From Terrabacter aerolatus (lineage in GTDB: Bacteria > Actinomycetota > Actinomycetes > Actinomycetales > Dermatophilaceae): a DNA stretch of 64,000 bases. The position numbers and the translations under genes are program-made. This document shows, one piece after another, positions 17,117 through 25,836 of this stretch; position 1 is the stretch's first letter; each line of letters starts with the position of its first letter. The stretch spans positions 169,122 through 233,121 of the forward strand of contig NZ_BJYX01000004.1 in NCBI RefSeq assembly GCF_007991735.1, in the 5' to 3' direction. Below the pieces are notes generated by a model. It did no database searches. It had not been told where the DNA came from and saw only the letters and a program-made list of their open reading frames with translations.

Positions 17117-18834
17117 TGCGAGTCATGGCCCAGATGGGCATGGTGATGAACCTCGACAAGTGCATCGGGTGCCACACGTGCTCGGTCACGTGCAAACAGG
17201 CGTGGACCAACCGTGCCGGCACCGAGTACGTCTGGTTCAACAACGTCGAGACCCGGCCGGGGCAGGGCTATCCGCGCCGCTACGAGGACCAGGAGACGTG
17301 GAAGGGCGGCTGGACCCTCACGCACCGGGGCAACCTCAAGCTCAAGGCCGGTGGCAGGGTGCAGAAGCTCCTCGGCATCTTCGCAAGCCCGGTGCAGCCC
17401 AAGCTCGCCGACTACTACGAGCCCTGGACCTACGACTACCAGACCCTCATCGAGGCCCCGCTGGGCGACGACTTCCCCGTCGCCCGGCCCAAGTCGCTCA
17501 TCACCGGCGAGAACACGAAGATCACGTGGTCGGCCAACTGGGACGACAACCTCGGTGGCTCGAGCGAGATGGGCCACCTCGACCCGATCGTCGCCAAGCT
17601 CAACGCCTCGGTGCGTCGCGACTCGGAGGAGAAGGTCAGGTTCGAGCTCGAGAAGACCTTCATGTTCTACCTCCCGCGCATCTGCGAGCACTGCCTCAAC
17701 CCGTCGTGCATGGCGTCGTGCCCCTCCGGCGCGATCTACAAGCGCGAGGAGGACGGCATCGTCCTCGTCGACCAGGACCGGTGCCGCGGCTGGAGGCAGT
17801 GCATCACCGGATGCCCGTACAAGAAGATCTACTTCAACCACAAGAGCGGCAAGGCCGAGAAGTGCACCTTCTGCTACCCCCGCGTCGAGGTGGGGCTGCC
17901 GACGGTCTGCTCCGAGACGTGTGTCGGACGGCTGCGCTACCTCGGCCTCTTCCTCTACGACGCCGACCGGGTCACGGCCGCTGCGGCGACCCCGGACGAG
18001 GGCGACCTCTACGAGGCGCAGCTCGACCTCCTGCTCGACCCGAGCGACCCCGAGGTGATCGCGGCGGCTCGGCGTGACGGCATACCGGACGACTGGATGG
18101 ACGCGGCGCGGCGCTCGCCGGTCTACGCGCTCGCCAAGACCTACCGGGTGGCCCTGCCACTGCACCCGGAGTACCGGACGATGCCGATGGTCTGGTACGT
18201 CCCGCCGCTCTCGCCGATCGTCGACGTGCTGTCGTCGCAGGGTCACGACGCCGAGGACCGCACCGTGCTCTTCGGGGCGATCGAGGCGCTGCGCATCCCC
18301 GTCGACTACCTCGCCGAGCTCTTCACCGCCGGGCGCACCGACATCATCACGGGCGTGCTGCAGAAGCTCGCCGCGATGCGCGCCTACATGCGCGACGTGT
18401 CGCTGGGCCGTGACGGCGACCCCGCGATCCCGGAGGCCGTCGGCATGAGCGAGGAGACGCTCTACGAGATGTACCGCCTCATGGCGATCGCGAAGTATGC
18501 CGACCGCTACGTCATCCCGACCGCCCACGTCGAGCGCGCCCACGAGCTCGAGGAGATCGGCTGCTCGCTCGACTTCGACGAGGGGCCGGGGATGTACGAG
18601 TCCGGCCCGTTCGGCGAGGCGAGCGGGCGACCGGCGCCTGTGGCCGTGGAGACGTTCAACGCCCTGAAGCAGAGGCAGACGTCCGACTCCGCGATGACGA
18701 CCACCCCGAGCGGTGGGCTGCGTGGCCGTGTCAACCTGCTCAACTGGGACGGCAACGGTGCCCCCGACGGTCTGTTCCCGGGTGGCTCGTCCGACGGGCC
18801 GCCCGACACGGCCACGACGGAGGGGACGCGATGA
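17116..18834 (+). CDS. narH: Respiratory nitrate reductase beta subunit NarH
   Basis: Electron-transfer subunit, 572 aa, linking NarI hemes to NarG. The cysteine groups are CIGCHTCSVTC, CEHCLNPSCMASCP, CRGWRQCITGCP (Trp replaces a Cys, as expected for the [3Fe-4S] cluster) and CTFCYPRVEVGLPTVCSETC. The N-terminus MRVMAQMGMVMNLDK is family-typical. Its ATG overlaps the narG stop (TGATG). The C-terminal 60 residues are a low-complexity tail. Length is in the family range. Confidence 0.97.
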   Translation: MRVMAQMGMVMNLDKCIGCHTCSVTCKQAWTNRAGTEYVWFNNVETRPGQGYPRRYEDQETWKGGWTLTHRGNLKLKAGGRVQKLLGIFASPVQPKLADYYEPWTYDYQTLIEAPLGDDFPVARPKSLITGENTKITWSANWDDNLGGSSEMGHLDPIVAKLNASVRRDSEEKVRFELEKTFMFYLPRICEHCLNPSCMASCPSGAIYKREEDGIVLVDQDRCRGWRQCITGCPYKKIYFNHKSGKAEKCTFCYPRVEVGLPTVCSETCVGRLRYLGLFLYDADRVTAAAATPDEGDLYEAQLDLLLDPSDPEVIAAARRDGIPDDWMDAARRSPVYALAKTYRVALPLHPEYRTMPMVWYVPPLSPIVDVLSSQGHDAEDRTVLFGAIEALRIPVDYLAELFTAGRTDIITGVLQKLAAMRAYMRDVSLGRDGDPAIPEAVGMSEETLYEMYRLMAIAKYADRYVIPTAHVERAHELEEIGCSLDFDEGPGMYESGPFGEASGRPAPVAVETFNALKQRQTSDSAMTTTPSGGLRGRVNLLNWDGNGAPDGLFPGGSSDGPPDTATTEGTR

Positions 18835-19520
18835 TCGGGCTCCGCCGCCGTGCGCCGCGGACCAGCGACGACCGCGTCGTGCACCTCGTGGCAGGGCGGT
18901 GCCTCGACTACCCCGACGCGGATCTCGTCGCCGCCGTTCCGGGGATGCGTCAGGCCTTGTCCGAGCAGGACGACCCGCTCGCTGCGAGCCGGCTCTCGAG
19001 CCTTCTGGAGCATCTCGGCTCCGGCACGCTCGCTGACCTCCAGCGCACCTACGTCGACACCTTCGACCTCAGTCGCAAGCACGCGCTCTACCTGTCCTAC
19101 TGGACCGACGGGGACACCCGGCGGCGCGGTGAGGTCCTGGGACGGTTCAAGACGGCATACCGCAGCAGTGGCGCCGTCGTCGACACCCACGGAGAGCTGC
19201 CCGACTACCTCCCGATGGTCCTCGAGTTCACCGCGCGGGTGGATGCCGATGCGGGCCGCGCCATCCTCCAGGAGTACCGTGCGAGCCTCGAGCTGTTGCG
19301 GATCGCCTTGCAGGAGAAGCAGAGCGCGTATGCCGGTGCCGTCGTCGCCGTGTGCGCGACACTTCCCGGGGAGTCGCCACCCGATCGTGCTGCGGTCATG
19401 GAGATGGTCGGGATGACCGGCCCCCACCCGACCGAGGCGGTCGGACTGGAGCCCTACGACCCGAGGCTCCTTCCGCTGCAACCGGTCTCGCCGGGCGTCG
19501 CCTCTCGGGCGCCTTCATGA
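18831..19520 (+). CDS. narJ: Nitrate reductase molybdenum cofactor assembly chaperone NarJ
   Basis: Cytoplasmic chaperone of the NarJ/TorD family, 229 aa, needed for cofactor insertion into NarG before membrane attachment. Recognisable stretches are LVAGRCLDYPDADL, YVDTFDLSRKHALYLSYW, DTRRRGEVLGRFKTAYR and HGELPDYLPMVLEF. It overlaps narH by ATGA (18831-18834) and narI by 4 bp, so the four subunits are made in step. The His/Tyr-rich helical core is intact. Confidence 0.95.
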   Translation: MIGLRRRAPRTSDDRVVHLVAGRCLDYPDADLVAAVPGMRQALSEQDDPLAASRLSSLLEHLGSGTLADLQRTYVDTFDLSRKHALYLSYWTDGDTRRRGEVLGRFKTAYRSSGAVVDTHGELPDYLPMVLEFTARVDADAGRAILQEYRASLELLRIALQEKQSAYAGAVVAVCATLPGESPPDRAAVMEMVGMTGPHPTEAVGLEPYDPRLLPLQPVSPGVASRAPS

Positions 19521-20266
19521 ACACTTTCCTGTGGGGCGTGCTCCCCTACCTGTGCGTCGCGAGCCTCGTCGGCGGCACGGTCTGGCGCTACCGCTACGAC
19601 AAGTTCGGGTGGACGACCCGCTCGTCGCAGCTCTACGAGTCGCGGCTGCTGCGCATCGGCTCGCCGCTCTTCCACGTCGGCATCCTGCTCGTCTTCTTCG
19701 GGCACGTCGGCGGGCTCGTCATCCCCGAGTCGTGGACCGACGCCGTCGGCGTCAGCGAGGGGCTCTACCACTTCAACGCGCTGCTCTTCGGTGGTCTCGC
19801 GGGGGTCTGCACGCTCGTCGGCATCCTCATCCTCGTCTACCGGCGGCGCACGACGGGCCCCGTCTTCATGGCGACCACGAAGAACGACAAGCTGATGTAC
19901 GTCCTGCTCGTCACCGCCATCGTGCTCGGTCTCTGGACGACCCTGGTCAGCGTCGGCGCCGGCAGCGACGCGCACAACTACCGCGAGACCGTCTCGCCGT
20001 GGTTCCGATCGGTGTTCCTGCTTCGGCCGGATGTCGCGTCGATGGCCGCTGCACCGATCCAGTTCCACGTCCACGCCATCGTCGGGATGCTGCTCTTCGC
20101 GCTGTGGCCGTTCACGCGGCTCGTGCACGCCTTCACCGCGCCGCTGCACTACCTCTTCCGGCCCTACATCGTCTACCGGTCCCGTGACCGGCAGACCTCC
20201 GGCAACCGCGCGGCCCGTCCCGGCTGGAGTGGGGTCGGCACCACCGACCGCGACCGACGTCACTGA
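19517..20266 (+). CDS. narI: Respiratory nitrate reductase gamma subunit NarI
   Basis: Membrane b-type cytochrome, 249 aa, that oxidises menaquinol and passes electrons to NarH. It has five spans. Heme-ligand histidines lie in LFHVGILLVFFGHVGG and in FHVHAIVGMLLFALWPFTRLVHAF. The ATG at 19517 overlaps the narJ stop (ATGA). The C-terminal tail is charged and cytoplasmic. Completes a functional narGHJI set. Confidence 0.96.
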   Translation: MNTFLWGVLPYLCVASLVGGTVWRYRYDKFGWTTRSSQLYESRLLRIGSPLFHVGILLVFFGHVGGLVIPESWTDAVGVSEGLYHFNALLFGGLAGVCTLVGILILVYRRRTTGPVFMATTKNDKLMYVLLVTAIVLGLWTTLVSVGAGSDAHNYRETVSPWFRSVFLLRPDVASMAAAPIQFHVHAIVGMLLFALWPFTRLVHAFTAPLHYLFRPYIVYRSRDRQTSGNRAARPGWSGVGTTDRDRRH

Positions 20267-20292
20267 GCCATTCCCTTCACCCAGGAGCCTCC

Positions 20293-21525
20293 ATGAGCCA
20301 GACCGCGGCCACCTCTCGAGCCGGTGCCGAGTCCGACCTGTCCGGTCAGAACCGCAACCTCGCGCTCGCCCTGTTCGCCTTCACCATCACCTTCTGGGCC
20401 TGGAACATCATCGGGCCGCTCGGGGTGCGCTACACCGGGCAGATGGGCCTCAGCAGCAGCCAGAAGGCACTCCTCGTCGCCACCCCCGTGCTCGTGGGTT
20501 CCGTCGGTCGAATTCCGGTGGGAGCCCTGACCGACCGGTTCGGCGGACGCGTCATGTTCCCGATCCTCACGGTCGCCAGCATCCCGTTCGTGCTGCTCGT
20601 GGCCGTCGCGGGCAACGCACACTCCTTCCCGCTCATGCTCCTCTTCGGTTTCTTCCTCGGCATCGCCGGCACGACGTTCGCCATCGGGATCCCCTTCGTC
20701 AACGCGTGGTTCAACGCCGACCGGCGCGGCTTCGCGACGGGCGTCTTCGGGGCAGGCATGGGCGGGACAGCGTTGTCGGCCTTCTTCACGCCGCGCTTCG
20801 TCACGTGGTTCGGCTACACGACGACGCACGTCGTGCTCGCGGTGGCGCTGGCCGCGACCGCCGCCATCTGTTGGACGTGGATGCGCAACTCCCCCGCCTG
20901 GCACCCCAACACCGACCCGGTCCTGCCCAAGCTCGGCGCGGCTCTGCGTCTGCCCATCACGTGGCAGATGTCGTTCCTGTATGCCGTCGCCTTCGGTGGC
21001 TTCGTCGCGTTCTCCACGTACCTGCCGACCTACCTCAAGGACGTCTACTCCTTCGACCTCACGGCTGCCGGTACCCGCACGGCCGGGTTCGCTGTCGCCG
21101 CCGTGCTGGCACGGCCGATCGGCGGCACCCTCAGCGACCGCATCGGTCCGCGCACCGTCCTGGGGATCTCACTCGCCGGCACCACCGTCATGGCCGTGCT
21201 GCTCGCCCTGCGGCCCCCGCTCGAGCTGCCCGCCGGCCTGTCGTTCGTGGCCATCGCCTTCTTCCTCGGCCTCGGCACCGGCGGCGTCTTCGCCTGGGTT
21301 GCCAAGGCGGCACCGGCGAAGCGGGTGGGCAGCGTCACCGGGCTCGTCGGGGCCGCGGGCGGACTCGGCGGGTACTTCCCACCTCTCGTGCTGGGCGCCA
21401 CCTACGAGAAGCTGCTCCCCCAGTACGGCGTCGGCCTCGTGCTCCTCGCCGTCGTCGCGGCGACCGCGCTCGTCTTCTCACAGCTCGGGATCAGGGCGTC
21501 GGGCCGCACGGCGCGACGGGCCTGA
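20293..21525 (+). CDS. narK: NarK-type nitrate/nitrite transporter (MFS)
   Basis: A 410-aa major facilitator protein with 12 predicted spans, 26 bp after narI and with a CAGGAG ribosome-binding site. Signature segments include FAFTITFWAWNIIGPLG, GRIPVGALTDRFGGR, the first nitrate signature AGMGGTALSAFF and the second GAAGGLGGYFPPL. It moves nitrate in, by proton symport or in exchange for nitrite; which NarK type cannot be settled by eye. Being last in the operon ensures substrate supply whenever the reductase is made. Confidence 0.93.
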   Translation: MSQTAATSRAGAESDLSGQNRNLALALFAFTITFWAWNIIGPLGVRYTGQMGLSSSQKALLVATPVLVGSVGRIPVGALTDRFGGRVMFPILTVASIPFVLLVAVAGNAHSFPLMLLFGFFLGIAGTTFAIGIPFVNAWFNADRRGFATGVFGAGMGGTALSAFFTPRFVTWFGYTTTHVVLAVALAATAAICWTWMRNSPAWHPNTDPVLPKLGAALRLPITWQMSFLYAVAFGGFVAFSTYLPTYLKDVYSFDLTAAGTRTAGFAVAAVLARPIGGTLSDRIGPRTVLGISLAGTTVMAVLLALRPPLELPAGLSFVAIAFFLGLGTGGVFAWVAKAAPAKRVGSVTGLVGAAGGLGGYFPPLVLGATYEKLLPQYGVGLVLLAVVAATALVFSQLGIRASGRTARRA

Positions 21526-21616
21526 GGTCTGCGGTGGCGATCCGTGTGACCGACGCTCGAGCTCTCGCCGAGCCACGGGACCTGCGCCGGTGTCGTCGGT
21601 ACGAACGGGCCCGTCC

Positions 21617-22387
21617 CTAGAGCACCTGCGAGAGGAAGCGTCGGAGCCTATCCGTCCCGGGCGTCTCGAAGACGCGGTCCGGCTCCCCCGACTCGACGAC
21701 GCGGCCGTGGTCCATGAAGAGCACCTGCTGAGCGACGGAACGGGCGAAACCCATCTCGTGTGTCACCACGAGCATCGTCATCCCCTCCGACGCGAGGTCC
21801 GCCATCGTGGCGAGGACGCCCTTGACGAGCTCCGGATCGAGGGCCGAGGTCGCCTCGTCGAAGAGCATCACCTCGGGCTCCATGGCGAGGGCGCGCGCGA
21901 TGGCGACGCGCTGCTGCTGGCCCCCGGAGAGGTTGCCGGGGCGCACGTCGGCCTTGTGCGCCAGACCGACCCGCTCGAGGTGGTGCTCGGCCCGCTCGGC
22001 GGCGTCGTCCTTGGACAGCCCCCTGAGCCGCGTCAGGCCAAGAGTCACGTTGGCCCGGACGGTCTTGTGCGGGAAGAGGTTGAAGTGCTGGAAGACCATG
22101 CCGACCCGCTGCCGCAGGGCGTCGGGGTTGTCGTTCAGCACGCTCCGGCCGTCGAGCAGGACGTCTCCCCGGTCGGGCTCGAGCAGCCGGTTGACGATGC
22201 GGAGCAGCGTCGACTTCCCCGAGCCCGACGGCCCGATGACGCAGGCCGTCGTGGCCGCGGGCACGTCGAGGTCGACCCCGCGCAGGACCTGGTTGGAGCC
22301 GAAGGCGAGGTGGACGTCGCGGGTCGACACGGCGACACCCCCGACTGCGGCGGACGCCTCGGTGCCGGACTGGCTGGTGGTGGTCAT
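21617..22387 (-). CDS. Polar amino acid ABC transporter ATPase (GlnQ-like)
   Basis: A 256-aa ATPase of the polar amino-acid uptake family. Walker A is GPSGSGKST, signature LSGGQQQRVAIARAL, Walker B VMLFDEATSALDPE, and the H-loop is THEMGFA. It overlaps the permease stop by 3 bp, and the substrate-binding protein gene lies upstream, giving a three-gene importer transcribed leftward. Confidence 0.93.
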   Translation of the reverse strand: MTTTSQSGTEASAAVGGVAVSTRDVHLAFGSNQVLRGVDLDVPAATTACVIGPSGSGKSTLLRIVNRLLEPDRGDVLLDGRSVLNDNPDALRQRVGMVFQHFNLFPHKTVRANVTLGLTRLRGLSKDDAAERAEHHLERVGLAHKADVRPGNLSGGQQQRVAIARALAMEPEVMLFDEATSALDPELVKGVLATMADLASEGMTMLVVTHEMGFARSVAQQVLFMDHGRVVESGEPDRVFETPGTDRLRRFLSQVL

Positions 22388-23175
22388 CGGGCCTCCTGGG
22401 CCGGGGCGAGCGGGGCGTCAGAGGGACGGACGCCCCCGTCGGGGTCGTCGGGACGAGCGGCGCCGTCCGCGCGTCGGCCGTCGCGCAGGCGCCGGTCGAC
22501 GGCGTTGACGACGTGGGTCAGCGGGACGGTGATGAGAAGGTAGAACAGGCCGGCGAGGACGAGCGCCGACTGGTTGCCGCTGTTGGCAGCCGCATCCTGT
22601 CCGATGCGGAAGAGGTCACGTTGGCTCGCGAGCAGGCCCAGGAAGTAGACGAGTGAGGACTCCTTGACCAGCGCGATGAACTGGTTGACCAGGGCAGGGA
22701 GCACCCGCCGAACTCCCTGAGGGATGACGACGAGCCCCATCCCGGAGGGCCGGCTGAAGCCCAGGGCCCGCGCCGCCTCGAGCTGCCCGTCGTCGACGCT
22801 CTGGATGCCGGACCTGAAGATCTCACCGATGTAGGCGCTCGCGATGAGTGACAGGGCCAAGATCCCCAGCGGGTAGGGGTTCGGGCCCCAGACCTGCAGC
22901 CCCACCGGTGACAGGCCGACCCCGATGAGCAGGATCGTGACCGCCGCGGGCAAGCCCCGGAAGATGTCGGTGAACACCCTTGCGGGCCAACGCAACCAGC
23001 GTCTGTGCGACAGTCCGCAGACGGCGAGCAGCATGCCCAGCACGGTGCCGATCACCGCCGAGGTGAGGGCGAGCAGGAGCGTGTTGGGCAGGCCGACGCG
23101 CAGCAGGTCCGGCAGCGCCGCGCGCATGGCGTCGAGGTCGAAGAACGTCTCCCGCAACGTGGTCAGGATGTCCAT
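22384..23175 (-). CDS. Polar amino acid ABC transporter permease
   Basis: A 263-aa HisM/GlnP-type permease. Spans include LLRVGLPNTLLLALTSAVIGTVLGMLLAV and the EAA-like loop SVDDGQLEAARALGFSRPSGMGLVVIPQGVRRVLPAL. The start is ATG 23175, preceded by GAGGAGG; longer upstream frames are not credible. Only one permease gene is present, so it should function as a homodimer. Confidence 0.9.
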   Translation of the reverse strand: MDILTTLRETFFDLDAMRAALPDLLRVGLPNTLLLALTSAVIGTVLGMLLAVCGLSHRRWLRWPARVFTDIFRGLPAAVTILLIGVGLSPVGLQVWGPNPYPLGILALSLIASAYIGEIFRSGIQSVDDGQLEAARALGFSRPSGMGLVVIPQGVRRVLPALVNQFIALVKESSLVYFLGLLASQRDLFRIGQDAAANSGNQSALVLAGLFYLLITVPLTHVVNAVDRRLRDGRRADGAARPDDPDGGVRPSDAPLAPAQEAR

Positions 23176-23218
23176 CCGGTCCTCCTCTCGAGGGTGGGGG
23201 CGGCCAGGGCGTGAGGAT

Positions 23219-24052
23219 TCACTGCGCGGCCGCGGAGCCGCTGCCGGGCTTGAAGTCGGCCGGGATCTCGCGGCTCGGGTAGTACTGCTTCTGCAGCTTG
23301 GCCCACGTGCCGTCGGCGACGACCGCGTCGATCCCCTGGTCGAGCGCGGCGCGCAGCTTGTCGTTGCCGGGGGCGACGGCGTACGCGATGCCGCCCGGGT
23401 CGAGCTGCTTGGCCACCGCGAGCACCTTGCCGCCCGAGTCACCCGCGGTCTTCTCGCCGATCTCGGCCGGGGTGATCCACGCGTCGGCGGTGCCGGCGCG
23501 CAGCTGGTTGAGCGCCGCGTTGTAGTCGGGGACGCGTACCGGGTTGAGGTTCTCGCGCGTCGCGTAGTCGTCCTGGACCGTGCCCTGGACGACGACGACC
23601 CGCTTGCCCGGGAGCTGGTCGAAGGAGGTGAGGCTCGAACCCTTCGGCACGTCGAGCCCGAGGAAGCCGAAGTCGTACCTGTTCGTGAAGTCGACGGTCT
23701 TCTTGCGCGCTTCGGTGATGCTGATCGAGGAGGAACCGACGTCGAACTTGCCGGTCTTGACCTGGGCGAGCAGCGAGCTGAACTCGGTGCCGACGAACTC
23801 GACCTTGAGGCCGAGCTTGCCGGCGACGGCGGTGAGCAGGTCGTTGTCGAAGCCGGTGAACTTCCCGTCCTTGACGAACACGTTCGGCGGCGCGTCGGTC
23901 AGCGTGCCGGCCCGCAGGGTGCCGGGCTCCTGGAGGTCGTACGGGTTGTCGGCGGACGTCTGGCTCGATGACGAGCCACCCGCGCAGGCGGCGAGCGACA
24001 GCGAGACGAGGGCGGCGGAGGCAGCCGCCAGGGAGCGCTTGAGCAGTGTCAT
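23219..24052 (-). CDS. Amino acid ABC transporter substrate-binding lipoprotein
   Basis: A 277-aa solute-binding protein of family 3. A lipoprotein signal with lipobox (SLAACAGG) anchors it on the outer face of the membrane. The SBP_bac_3 fold is visible in GTLRAGTLTDAPPNVFVKDGKFTGFDNDL, DVGSSSISITEARKKTVDFTNRYDF and LDQGIDAVVADGTWAKLQKQYY. It is the promoter-proximal gene of the importer. The precise amino acid is unknown. Confidence 0.92.
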   Translation of the reverse strand: MTLLKRSLAAASAALVSLSLAACAGGSSSSQTSADNPYDLQEPGTLRAGTLTDAPPNVFVKDGKFTGFDNDLLTAVAGKLGLKVEFVGTEFSSLLAQVKTGKFDVGSSSISITEARKKTVDFTNRYDFGFLGLDVPKGSSLTSFDQLPGKRVVVVQGTVQDDYATRENLNPVRVPDYNAALNQLRAGTADAWITPAEIGEKTAGDSGGKVLAVAKQLDPGGIAYAVAPGNDKLRAALDQGIDAVVADGTWAKLQKQYYPSREIPADFKPGSGSAAAQ

Positions 24053-24083
24053 GGGTGTGGTCCTTCGCGTTCGGGCAGGTCAG

Positions 24084-24143
24084 GGCGCGCCGTTGGCCGG
24101 CGCGCCGAGCAACGGTGCTGGCTGGGAGGAACGGTGCCGGCTG
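24084..24143 (-). promoter_or_regulatory. 5' leader of the amino acid importer: hairpin plus tandem repeat
   Basis: A perfect 9-bp stem GGCGCGCCG with loop TTGGC spans 24084-24106, about 30 nt before the ATG. Just upstream in the transcript are two 14-bp direct repeats, AACGGTGCTGGCTG and AACGGTGCCGGCTG (24111-24124 and 24130-24143). Both would be in the mRNA leader if the TATAAC at 24244-24239 (minus strand) is the -10. They may be an operator or an attenuation structure. Confidence 0.45.
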
Positions 24144-24238
24144 ACGCCGGCGGGGGCCCTGAGCGCCCGTGGCCGCGGCGGAGGACGGCGCCGCCGCTCG
24201 GCGGGCGTCCGGCGCCATGCACCGTTCACATTCAGAAC

Positions 24239-24244
24239 GTTATA
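24239..24244 (-). promoter_or_regulatory. Candidate -10 (TATAAC) for the amino acid importer
   Basis: The only AT-rich pocket in this 485-bp intergenic region lies at about 24225-24265. On the minus strand it contains TATAAC, a good sigma-70-type -10, with a weak -35 upstream. It would give a leader of about 180 nt. Confidence 0.4.
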
Positions 24245-24423
24245 GGACACGTAACTCATCGTGATACCCGGGGTCCCTGTCGGCTCCTCCGTCACAGGGG
24301 GTGACCCTGCGGTCGGCAGGCCTCCCTCCCCGTGGCCGTCGAACGCCGGGGATCGCCCACCCCGGCTTCACGGCATACGCGGTCGACAGTGCTCAGGAAG
24401 GGCAGGACCGACGCACGGCGCAA

Positions 24424-24464
24424 CGCCGGAAACGGCGCGGATCACCCACCGAGGGGGAATCCGC
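24424..24464 (+). promoter_or_regulatory. Structured 5' leader of the GltS-like transporter
   Basis: Two adjacent helices: CGCCG-GAAA-CGGCG (24424-24437, a stem capped by a GAAA tetraloop) and GCGGAT...ATCCGC (24437-24442 with 24459-24464, 16-nt loop containing ACCCACCGAGGGGGA). They lie 75-115 nt before the transporter GTG. I could not match them to a known riboswitch by eye. Confidence 0.35.
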
Positions 24465-24537
24465 ACGCCGCCACCTCCGGCAGGCTCGGACCAGCACTCA
24501 CGACCCACCGACCCGACACGAGGAAGCTGAGGCCGCC

Positions 24538-25758
24538 GTGAACCCGGTGCTCGCGTTCGTCATCGTCATGCTCGTCTGGACCGTCAGCGACCTCGTCGCC
24601 AAGAGGACGCAGTCGCTGCTGTCGTCACTGTTCGTCGCCTCGATCATCTTCCTCGTCGGCTTCCTCACCGGCATCTTCCCCGAGGACCTGCTCGCGAGCT
24701 CGAGCCTGCTCGCCCTGGCCGGCGTCGTCGTCGGCTTCGTCATCGTCCACCTCGGCACCATGATCAGCCTCGACGACTTCAAGAAGCAGTGGAAGACGCT
24801 GCTCGTCGGCATCGCGACCGTCATCGGCATCGGCCTGACCCTGCTGCTCGCCGGCTTCCTCTTCGGTCCCCGCATCTCGGGGTCGGCCGCAGACGGCTAC
24901 GCGCAGGCACTCGACTTCGTCATCGCCGGCACCGGCGCCCTGAGCGGAGGCACCATCTCGGTCCTCATCGTCCAGGAAGCGGCGCTCGGGGTCGGGCTGA
25001 CGAGCATCGCCGTGTTCCCGGTGCTCATCGCGGCCCTCCAGGGCCTCATCGGCTTCCCGCTCACCTCGGTGATCCTGCGCAGGGAGGCCGCCCGGCTCAA
25101 GGCGGAGTACCGCGCCGGGAACCTCACCCCCGTCGAGGTGGCAGGCGACGAGGCGAACCAGGCCGACGCGCAGCAGTCCCGGCTGCCCGCCGCCCTGCGC
25201 ACGACCGCTGGGACGCTCTTCGTCGTCGGTGTCGTCGTCCTCGTCAGCCTCGGAGTCAACAACCTCACCGACGGCATCCTCAACACCTTCGTCGTCGCGC
25301 TCATCCTCGGGATCGTCCTGCGCACGACGCGAGTCCTCAAGCCGTCCGTGCTGTCGGGGATCGACGCATTCGGCCTCATGATGATCGCCATCATGATCCT
25401 CGTCTTCGGGCCGCTCGCCACCGTGAAGCCTTCCGACGTGGCCGCGCTCGCCGGTCCCCTCCTCATCGCCTTCGTCTTCGGCGTGGTCGGGATCGCGGGC
25501 TTCTCGGCGCTCGTGGGCAAGCTGCTCGGCTACAGCGTCCCCATGTCGGTCGCCATCGGGCTCACGTCGCTCTACGGCTTCCCCGGCACGATGATCCTGT
25601 CGCAGGAGGCCGCCAAGGGTGCCGGTGAGACATTGGAGGAGGTGGCGACGATCGAGCACGAGATCCTGCCCAAGATGATCGTCGCCGGCTTCTCGACGGT
25701 GACGATCACCTCCGTCGTCGTCACCAGCATCATCGCCGGACGCATCGGCGGCGGTTGA
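24538..25758 (+). CDS. GltS-like sodium:solute symporter family membrane protein
   Basis: A 406-aa polytopic protein with about ten spans arranged as two similar halves (LAFVIVMLVWTVSDLVAKRTQ... and LGVNNLTDGILNTFVVALILGIVL...), joined by a charged loop. Both halves carry Gly-rich re-entrant-like motifs (GTGALSGGTISVLIVQEAA; GLTSLYGFPGTMILSQEAA), a pattern seen in GltS-type symporters. The exact family assignment is by resemblance only and the substrate is unknown. GTG start with AGGAAG/GAGG upstream. Confidence 0.65.
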   Translation: MNPVLAFVIVMLVWTVSDLVAKRTQSLLSSLFVASIIFLVGFLTGIFPEDLLASSSLLALAGVVVGFVIVHLGTMISLDDFKKQWKTLLVGIATVIGIGLTLLLAGFLFGPRISGSAADGYAQALDFVIAGTGALSGGTISVLIVQEAALGVGLTSIAVFPVLIAALQGLIGFPLTSVILRREAARLKAEYRAGNLTPVEVAGDEANQADAQQSRLPAALRTTAGTLFVVGVVVLVSLGVNNLTDGILNTFVVALILGIVLRTTRVLKPSVLSGIDAFGLMMIAIMILVFGPLATVKPSDVAALAGPLLIAFVFGVVGIAGFSALVGKLLGYSVPMSVAIGLTSLYGFPGTMILSQEAAKGAGETLEEVATIEHEILPKMIVAGFSTVTITSVVVTSIIAGRIGGG

Positions 25759-25782
25759 CGGGAGCCGGGCTGGGGAGCCCCG

Positions 25783-25827
25783 TCACGACGGAAGGGACCG
25801 GGGCGACCCCGGTCCCTTCCGTCGTGA
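25783..25827. terminator. Bidirectional terminator, 21-bp perfect stem
   Basis: A perfect 21-bp inverted repeat with a CGA triloop lies between the convergent transporter and YVTN lipoprotein genes. The stem begins TCACGACGGAAGGGACC. No T-tract follows, as in many actinobacterial I-shaped terminators. It would end transcription from both sides. Confidence 0.9.
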
Positions 25828-25836
25828 GCTCCGTCG

